A DNA stretch of 64,000 nucleotides, taken from Juglans regia. Lineage: Eukaryota > Streptophyta > Magnoliopsida > Fagales > Juglandaceae. Of this stretch, positions 56,090 to 64,000 are shown in pieces. How positions within the stretch are numbered: the stretch's first letter is position 1; the number at the start of each line of letters is the position of its first letter. The position numbers were made by a program, and so were the translations under genes. Below the pieces are notes generated by a model. That model had not been told where the DNA came from. It worked only from the letters and a program-made list of their open reading frames with translations, and did no database searches. The stretch covers positions 1 to 64,000 of the forward strand of contig NW_023361495.1 of assembly GCF_001411555.2 (NCBI RefSeq), read 5' to 3'.

Positions 56090-56560
56090 GTGGGTCCTCT
56101 CCTCTTAGGGTGAGGTTTTCTTTCTAGAATAAAGTGTCTCTTGAACTAGTGTGTCTAGTTTGAAGAGGTGGCTATGGAGGAAGACTTAGCAAGGAAGTGG
56201 CAGGGTTTATGTCTCACTGACAAGGAAAGAGAAGGGTTGGTTCTACAACCTGCTTCTATGACTTGTGCAGTATAACATGGACAATTTTGTTTGCTAGCAA
56301 TGATCATGGCTGAGAATTCTGTTAACAAAAAGGCATTCAAGGGTACTATGACTAAGGTGTGGGGATGTGAAAGGTGGATCCAATTCTCTGAGGTTGGGTC
56401 TAACAAGTTTATGATCGAATTTAATTTGAAGAAGGACCTTTGGTCCTTTGACAAATGGCTTATATGCCTGTAGGCCTTTGATGATAGTATATCTATCAGT
56501 GAAGTGACTTTCGATAAGGAGGAATTTTGGATCCAATTTCTGGTTCTTCCTCTTCTTGAA
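56090..56560 (+). pseudogene. LINE 5' end fragment (untranslated leader and ORF1 start)
   Basis: Sequence from GGGTGAGGTTTTCTTTCTAG (about 56107) through ORF1 is clearly related to 4285-4760 of the plus-strand LINE. The ORF1 start reads MEEDLARKWQGLCLTDKERE (from 56173), with one in-frame stop at about 56273. It continues KVWGCERWIQFSEVGSNKFM, the DUF4283-type domain that is frameshifted in the other copy. Similarity is lost near 56560, so this is a 3'-truncated piece, which standard 5'-truncating LINE insertion does not explain. Confidence 0.75.
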
Positions 56561-56564
56561 GAAA

Positions 56565-57700
56565 AGCCCTAATTTCTAAAGTGAAAGTGTGTGTACATGT
56601 GGGAAAACCCTAAAACTGGAACTTATTGGTGTTGTTATCCCTCTTGGCCATGTGTGTATGTGCAAGAAATGATGGAATGATTCTTACCTCCTTGTGTTCT
56701 TCCTCTAGCTGAATGATTGTAGAAGTATTCCTGATGGTTTTCGAAATGGTGAAGAGAATGGTGGCATTTGGTTGGTGAAAAAATGTTAGAAAATCTAAGA
56801 ACTTAGAGAGAATAGTGGTAGCTGAAATTTCTTAGAGACAAGATTGAGAACTTGAGTAAAAGACCTCTCCTAATTTCTGCAATGCCCTTATATAGAGCCT
56901 CCATCCCTTCTTGAAATGCCAAAGGCTCATGCATGGATGCCGCTTGGATCTTAGACAAAGTGGTCTCTTCCTCTTCCCTAGGATGACTTGGAAAACCAAA
57001 GGCCTCATTCACATGTGGCATGTTGCCTCCTCCAACCGAAACCCTCTCTTGCTTCACTTTCCCATTATGCCCTTCCTAAGTTGTATAGGTTCAATGTACT
57101 TGGCGGCAAAAGGGTCAAAGAACATAACTCAATCCTCCTTGGAACTCCACCTCATTTGCATGGTTGTCATGTGGCGAGTGAGTGTGTGTGCTCCTTGTGT
57201 TGGCCAAAACCCTAGCTTTTCCCTAGGTGATCCTTTGGCCTTCCTAATGCCTAGTCGTCACCCCCTCTCTCCTCTCTTGCTCTTCCAACATGCTTCTAGA
57301 ACATGTATTTTTGTCTTCCCAAGTAAGATCTTCAAAGGTCTCTCTTTCTCCATGCTTGACAAATGTCACTTTCAGAAAAGGAGTTCTTGCTTGTGGGCAT
57401 GTAAGTCCTAATCCTGGTCACATCATACTCTCACACCTTTTAGAACCTCCTACATGTTGGACAAGTGTCACACTTGCCATTTCCCAAAGTTTCTTTCTAG
57501 AAAAGACCAAATGGTCCTTCTTATGCCATGTGGTTCCTACACCTATTTTTAAAAAACACTTTGGGCTTTCAAGCCTTAATGCTACCCTTGTTGGCCGAAA
57601 TCCACACGAGCCTTGTTGGGCTTATTCTTCTCCTATCTGTTATGAGTGTTCTAAATTTAGAACTCTTAGGATCCAAAAATAAAATATACCCTAAGGCTCT
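56565..57700 (-). mobile_element. LTR-like fragment with TATA box, minus orientation
   Basis: Non-coding sequence whose minus strand has a good TATA box (TCTATATAAGG, 56885-56895) and a C/T-rich start downstream. That organisation suggests a retrotransposon LTR or a promoter. It ends abruptly at 57700, where a different LTR begins. No TG...CA boundary was recognised. Plus-strand frames here (56911-57411 and 57290-57682) show no domain. Confidence 0.35.
56885..56895 (-). promoter_or_regulatory. TATA box on the minus strand
   Basis: TCTATATAAGG followed by GCATTGCAGAAATTAGGAG is a strong plant-type core promoter match. There is no gene downstream on that strand, so it most likely belonged to an LTR. 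Confidence 0.45.
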
Positions 57701-60700
57701 TGTAACAGCCCGCTAGAAATTCATTGCTGGAATTTCTATTGACTTTAGGAATCTGTAAAAACCCCATAAGTTTTTACGAATCGACTAATCGCAGAGGTTT
57801 TAGTCTGTCAACATAGTCAGTGTTATCACCCACTATGGTGCTAGAAATATGAGTTTTATTTATTTGAGGTGGTTAGAAGTATCAGAATGCATTATGGTCT
57901 ATGCCATTAGACTTAGTGGATTATTTAGGATTTTATGGCGCAATAGCCTATTTTCATAATTCCGGACGAAACATCTGTTGGAAATTGTGAAATTATTTTT
58001 AGGGGCACTTCGAGGTTGAATTTCGGTAAAATATTTTCATTGTAGGTTAATATGAATATTTAGGAATTTTTAGTGTTAAGTTTATGATTCACTTTTTTGG
58101 AGTGAATAGTAATCTCGATAAGCGCACCAATTGTAGTGTTTTAAAATCATAGTGTGGAATGTCCAAATTAGATTAGAGAAATTTTATCTGGATACTTGGC
58201 AAGATCTTAGCCACACTTAGTGAATAATATTAGACACTTGGCACCATGAGGAGCATTTGATGGATTTGAAGGAATCAAGCTGTGAAATCATGCCACTTAA
58301 GCAAAACTTTGTTTCATCTGATCAACCAAATTGTGCCAGACCAAAGAGGTTTTCAATCCTAGTGAAACCCTAAATGGTGGGAATCCAATTGAAAGCCCAA
58401 AAACATTGTTGAAATCGGAACCCTAAAAGGTTTTCCCGAGCCCTACAGTTGGCCTCTAAACCCTTTCTAATCTGATTTCTAGCATTGTATTTAATCACTT
58501 GATTAAATCACTTCCACATGCTATTAATCTTCAAATTTGTGTTAGAACATCATTATCCAACCTTGCTAACCTTGAAAAATTGATTGGGTCAAGTGATATT
58601 GAATTTGGGCTTGATAGCAACCCAAACCCTCTTTAAACCCAAATTTAGGCCCATTCGGTTTAGGCCCACTAAGGCCCACGAAATTGACCACATTAACATT
58701 GCTTCATGGCTAACTTTTGTACCCCCACTTGGCTGGTCAGATCTTTACAAGAAGGTCCTAAAAGGTTCTTGAAATACAAAGCTAAAGGGCCACCTCACTC
58801 TTTCACTCTTACACTCCACTTTGAGAAAAGATCTTGGACTGATTTTTATGAGAAGAAAAGGCCAACACTCAACCTTTCCTTCAGTCCTATCACTTTCCAT
58901 AACTTGGGTAAGAGGCTCTCCAGTCCACTTCCCACGAAAATCAACTCTCCTTTACACTTTTCCTTCATAGAACACAAAAGCCACTCTCGGACCGTTTTTC
59001 CTACCTCTTTTGAACGCCTGTTTCAAAGCTTTTGTAAGTGTTTTCTCGCAAAGTTTCCTTCATGAACATTGTTATTTTTGGAGTCTAGTTTACGTGAATA
59101 TCTTATTAGTTCCATTTGGAGATCATTGGATTGGTCAAAACTTGTTTAGACCCCAGAAAGGTCATTCTGGGCAATAAACTGAAGAGTGTGTTATATTTTG
59201 GAGTTTTTGACCAAGCTAATGAATAGATCTTGGTCCGAAATTTTTATGGAGTACTGTTAACATGTGTATATGATCATTGGTTGAGGATTTGTTGCATGAT
59301 TAAGAGTTTTGGTGAAATAGTTTCTTAGGTCTAGAAACTTAGAAACTGGAAGAGGAAAAACAGTTTCTGCTTTGAGAAAGTTTAAATCTTTTAAGGTTTA
59401 ATCTTATTCCAATGGCTTTGATATTTTTATTGGAAGACTCTAAGCCTCTTATATACATGTTAGAATGTTATTTTGAAGATTTTTTATGTTAGTTTCGAAG
59501 ATATGAAATTTTATGCATTGAGATATTTGGTTAGGCCAAAGTGATGATGTTCTTGGCTAAATTTATGTTTTGGGTGATGTTTAACCATGTGATCTTGAGT
59601 TTGAAGCTTGGATCTATTTTAGGACACCTTTTTAAACCATGTGATGTTTTGGTTTGAAGATCACTTCTTTATAAGTCATCGATCAAGAGGTTGATCAAAA
59701 CAAGTTAGAAACAAAATTCTGTTTTGAACTTAGAAGAAAAACCAAAAAGTTCAAGTATGGTTTTAGTGATTTTGTGACTTTTGTTCATGATACAAAACAT
59801 GATTATTCTTAAGAGTATGTTATGAGTATAGTAGAAGAAAAATTTTGGTTTAATCATGAGTTTTGAAATTTGAAAAAATTACAACAAAATCAAAGGAAAT
59901 AGCTTTGTAAGTTTCGGCGCTATAGAGTTTTAATGGTTGTATTTAGTTTTAAATTTTTCTGACTTAATATTTGAGTTGAGGACAAATTTTACATCAGGTA
60001 TGTAAATTTTGGTATTTTTAGAGTTAGGATGCAAAATCCTTCAGTTAGGGGTAAAATGGTCATTTTCCCACATATAGAGGGTAAAATGGTAATTTTACTC
60101 TAAGTTGATATTTTTCCATATTCCTAATTGTTAATGATTAAGTTCTAATTTTTCAAAATCACTACTTTCAATTTCTCGTGATCGCACTTGAGTTTTGTCT
60201 CGAAACGCGAAGAACGAGGTAAGTTAGCTTTTTAACTTACTATCAGTTTAATGTGTATGAGTGATAAGTAAGGGAACTAAATTGTATAAATGCATGTTAT
60301 CATATGTGTCATGCCAAGTCATTACATATTTATCTGTTACATAGAATTTATTCTGTCATGAATTATTCATCTGTTACACAAGATATTCTGTCACGTATTG
60401 CTATACATTACAAATATGTCATGTTAAGTTAAATATGTCATCTGTTACATGTATTTCATGTCACGTAATATTTATTGTCACATATTACGTCATGTTAAGA
60501 AATGTTGTCTGTTGTAGGGTATGCCATGTTACGAAATGTTGCATGTTACATGTATGCCATGTTATGAAATGTTCTCTATTACATTTATGTCTCGAAGTAT
60601 GTCATGTATGTCGTCTTAGTTCATGTCACGTTATGCTACGTCAGGACTTCTGTCTTTTATGTCACGTTCATGTTACGTCACGTTATGAAATGTCATGTAT

Positions 60701-62003
60701 GCCAGTTAAGTTATCCATGTCAATCATGACCCTAAGTGCTAGGATGGGGTAATATCCTAGTGGAACTCCTTTGTTCATGCTGGAGTGTCTAAATAGGTGT
60801 GAAATTTCCTGGATTGACGAAATACAGTCAACAGGTTGCGAATGGGGCCTAATTAGCTGGTCACCGGAGCGTGCCAGGCACTAACGCCGATAGTGCCACA
60901 CATTATGTTACGCGTGTCCACAGTAAGTGTGGCACAAACAAATAAGTCATGGGGCTACAACAACTGTAGAGCATACACTACGTGAGACACAGCAATTGTG
61001 ACACATAGAAAACGTGGGGCCACAACAACTGTGGAGTACGTATTAACGCACTCACAGCTGGTATAGAAACCTGCGATGTGATTCGGTAATCGGCAGGGAC
61101 ACACGGCTCAAGGGGACCAGTGTAGCACCCACATGGTCACTTTAATGATTAAGTCTATTGAATAAGATTCCAAGTTCATGCATTTCACGTTCAAGTCATG
61201 TTTTACGTTATGTTATGTTCAAGTTTACGTTCACGCAATCATGGTAATCCCATGAGGCAAGAATATGTTTCAAGTTCATGTTATGTTATATTCACCTTTA
61301 CGTTGTATTCCAAGTTCATATTTATGTTATGTCATGTTCACCTTCATGCTATGTTTCAAGTCCATGTTATGTTTCACATTCATGCTAAGCTTCAGTTTTA
61401 GTTTAAGTTATGCCAGTTATGTTATGTTATATGTCAAGTTATGCTATGATTACTTATGATTTGATTATGCATTCATGCTTTTACTGCTATGCATGCATCA
61501 TTAACCTGTGTGGAAGTTTCTTGTTAACTTGCTGAGATTTGTAATCAAATCTCACTGTGGTAGTCCCAACTACCATTCCCCCCGAATGGTAGATTTTGCT
61601 ACAGGATCTGAAGGAGAACCGGAAATCGACCAACTGGAAACGGTCGACTAAGCGATGGTGTGACGTAGATAGTAGTACAGCAGTTACCTCATTACTACTT
61701 GTATTTATGGTGTTCAATCTCCAACACTCTTTTGATCACAACCATTTTGGACTAGTGTTGTGATCTCAGTTGTTTAGTACGTCATTATGTATGAAGTATG
61801 TTTTAAGTATTTGGAATATTTCAGTTTGGTGTATAGTATTGCTAAAGAAAAAAATTATCCGCTGCGAATATTGCATAATGCTATATGCATGTTAGGAATA
61901 TTGCATCTTATATGTCATGAAGGGGGGGCAGGTAATCTTGTGTTGCATGTCTCGACGCTTCAAATGTCCGTCCGATCCCAAGCGAAATTTCGGGGGCGTC
62001 ACA
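57701..62003 (+). mobile_element. Complete 4.3-kb 5' LTR of a Ty3/gypsy element
   Basis: Starts TGTAACAGCCCGCTAGAAAT and ends TTCGGGGGCGTCACA (62003), followed after three bases by a tRNA-Met primer binding site. A 4.3-kb LTR with this primer and the Gag type downstream fits the Tekay/Del group of plant chromoviruses (tentative). It is the full-length counterpart of the minus-strand fragment at 16521-20469. ATGTTATGTC low-complexity tracts occupy 60300-60720 and 61190-61480. Frames inside it are not supported as genes. Confidence 0.82.
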
Positions 62004-62006
62004 GGG

Positions 62007-62018
62007 TGGTATCAGAGC
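62007..62018 (+). promoter_or_regulatory. Primer binding site for initiator tRNA-Met
   Basis: TGGTATCAGAGC matches the reverse complement of the plant initiator tRNA-Met 3' end and lies three bases after the LTR end. This is the most common primer site in plant LTR retrotransposons. Confidence 0.92.
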
Positions 62019-62234
62019 AATACGTCTCTGGGTTTAAATCCACATTTCCTTAGGAAATGCACCAAATATTAGGCTTGAAATTTTAGTCTTCATTAGGCTT
62101 GAATTTCTTGAAGTATAAGAGATAGTATGTGGTTATAACACGTGTACTCGTGTGATTTAGGAAGTGACATGACTCGAGGTAGGATACCTCAAAACCCTGA
62201 GGGAGTAACAAATTAGGATAATCAGAATCCCCCG

Positions 62235-63165
62235 ATGGATGGAGGATTAGTTGAAGCCGTATGTTTGCTAACTAACATGCTTAGACAACAGCAACATCAG
62301 CAAGCACATGTACCCAGACCCAAAGTCAAGGATTGTCTGTGTGAGAAGTTCTTGATCCATCATTATCCAAACTTTTCTAGTAATGAAGAGCCACTAAAAG
62401 TCGAAAAATGGATTATGGATCTCGGAAGGACATACAAGATCTGTGGATGTACTGAGGACCAGAAGGTTCTATATGTTGTATACCTATTCTAAGGAGAAGC
62501 TGGAATATGGTGGGATATATAAAGGCAGCTTCTAGTTAGGGAACTAGGAAGTTGGATGCATTGTCTTGGGAGAGATTTAAGGAAAGAGTTGACAACAGAT
62601 TCTTCCCAGATTCTGTCAAACAGCTAAAAGTGCAGGAGTTCGTGACTTTAACTCAAGGCAGTTTGACCATAGAGCAGGACGCCGCTAAGTTTATGGCGTT
62701 AGGAAGGTTTGCACCACACTTGATTTCTACTCTAAGGATGCAGGCATGAAAGTTTCAAGCTAGACTTCAGCCAAGGATCCGTAGCCAAGTAGCTTGCCAA
62801 CGAATAGAGAATTACCAAGAGTTAGTAAACGTGGCCGCGATAGCAGAGGCTGAACAGGGAGGTCTAGCGATCAAGATCAATACGGAACGAAAGAGAACTT
62901 CATTGTATGCTACTGAAGAAAATCTAGAAATGAAGAAGATGTCTACTGGACCAGATAAGGGAAAAGGCATTGAGACTGGAAGCTCAATACTGACCACATA
63001 CCCAATATGTGGGATGTCAGGAAAGAACCATGGAGGCAAGTGCAAACTTATCTTAGGACTCTGTTTCAGATGTGGCCAACCTGACCACTTGATCAGAAAT
63101 TGTCCCAAAAGAGGCCGGAGAAATGGAACTGTTCCCATTGGAGATTCCAAACCAAAGCCATGACC
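62235..63165 (+). pseudogene. Gypsy Gag, frameshifted, with CCHC knuckle
   Basis: Begins MDGGLVEAVCLLTNMLRQQQ. It continues with the Gag core (FLIHHYPNFSSNEEPLKVEK, then a GEAGIWWD-type box after a stop at about 62490, and RFKERVDNRFFPDSVK in a shifted frame at 62552-62749). A third frame (62831-63163) holds a Lys/Glu-rich stretch and LCFRCGQPDHLIRNCPKRG, a C-x2-C-x4-H-x4-C knuckle (63062-63103). At least two stops or shifts break it. The order is that of Tekay/Del-like Gag. Confidence 0.85.
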
Positions 63166-64000
63166 TCCAGTACTAGCTTAAGTATATGCAGGTACTTCTA
63201 GAGACGCAGATGCTAATGCCCCAGGAACTAAAGGAGTTGGCGTCGTCACTGGTATTTTTCTAAGACCTCTATTGTTAAACTTATTTAAGGTTGATTAGAT
63301 TGCAATTGATGGTACTATTGCGTTATTGATACTTTGGGTAAGTTAAATCATTGAGGTTTATAACCTGTACACAGTTTGATTCAAGCGAGGCCCTATTTTT
63401 AGTGATTGTGGTATTGCACAAGAGTTTAGTTCGTACTCTGAATTGTTACCAGGTGGTAAGAGTAACATTTCTCATTAAGAGTATTTCTATTCATACTAGT
63501 GTAGATATGGAATACCGTTTAGTAGTACGAGGAAGATATTCAAGGTTGATGAATTAATATCCCAAGTATTTGGAGTTTGTTTTGATTCGAAGGTTACATT
63601 GAAATTTGTGTTCAGAAGAGTACAGTGTGTGGGAGAAGCTTTGGCTTTAGTAGGATTCACTTATGATAATAGTTTTATCCAATCGCGAATAAATGGTTTC
63701 TGGCGAAGCACCGTGTTTGTGGAAACCTAGATTGCCTTTATATTGGAGACATTTATATGGGGAGTAAAATCTTGTCTTGAGGATTTACGTGAACAGTAGG
63801 AATAAATTCGTTGGATTAGAGTTAGAATAAGAGGCAACTCATGATGGATAGAAGAGCTATGTCAATCATAAGAGAGAAAGTCTTGAGTTGAGATTAATAG
63901 CTGATCGTTTATCGATATATCATCTAGGAGGAGGAACATTTCATTTTGATTATGAAGAAGTAAGCTAGTCCAAGATAGATGGAATTCCTTGAGGAAATAG
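63166..64000 (+). pseudogene. Decayed gypsy protease/pol region, runs off the window
   Basis: Just after Gag, a reading with VYAGTSRDADANAP and GVVTGIFL resembles the start of the protease segment. Beyond this, no frame longer than 70 residues carries recognisable pol motifs, and stops are frequent. The 3' part of the element, if present, lies outside the window. Confidence 0.5.

Noticed and set aside
57290..57682. 130-residue plus-strand frame that looked gene-like
   Set aside because: No domain, no conserved motif, located in an LTR-like fragment next to a minus-strand TATA box.
62812..63150. 112-residue minus-strand frame
   Set aside because: It is the complementary-strand shadow of the Gag frame with the CCHC knuckle.

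Overview
This window reads as repeat-dense nuclear DNA from a plant, probably a woody eudicot. The evidence is endogenous caulimovirid sequence, plant L1-type LINEs with an RNase H domain, Ty3/gypsy elements, an hAT transposon and several MITE families. An abundant-looking short repeat around 55.5-55.6 kb (GATGAGATGAGATG-type) recalls Fagales (walnut, oak, chestnut), but I offer that only as a guess. I found no intact host gene. The only host-type coding sequence is a two-exon fragment resembling the RIO1 protein kinase near 47.3-47.7 kb.

Layout. 0-3.2 kb: AT-rich DNA, then a CACTA-like transposon relic with many TTCGAACG subterminal motifs. 3.4-14.2 kb: two decayed endogenous caulimovirid fragments arranged tail to tail. 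The left one is split by an hAT-type MITE with a perfect 8-bp target duplication and by a 5.6-kb LINE with a 13-bp duplication. 14.55-25.3 kb: a broken hAT transposon on the minus strand, split by about 6.4 kb of two truncated Ty3/gypsy LTRs in opposite orientations. 25.9-46.35 kb: two very long LTRs of one family in inverted orientation (left minus, right plus), each carrying a 90-bp tandem repeat. The left LTR is split by an almost intact minus-strand LINE, which itself carries a 2.2-kb solo LTR. The right LTR is split by a minus-strand, internally deleted gypsy element. 46.35-48.1 kb: a MITE-like piece, the RIO1-like fragment and unclassified repeat. 48.1-54.05 kb: a complete-ended gypsy element with two 836-bp LTRs but no integrase core and no recognisable primer binding site. 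54.05-57.7 kb: LINE fragments, short repeats and an LTR-like piece with a TATA box. 57.7-64 kb: a 4.3-kb LTR, a tRNA-Met-type primer binding site and a decayed gag, running off the window.

How the pieces relate. The window is best read as a layered insertion record. Because several insertions interrupt recognisable reading frames and carry target duplications, their order can be read directly: caulimovirid, then MITE and LINE; long LTR, then LINE, then LTR element reduced to a solo LTR; long LTR, then deleted gypsy. The gypsy elements at 41.5-45.7 and 48.1-54.0 kb belong to one family and are two different deletion derivatives of it. I did not find a previously undescribed biological system. 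The most unusual items are the coding amplifications in the deleted gypsy elements, the antisense open frames shared by the inverted LTRs, and the layered solo LTR in LINE in LTR.
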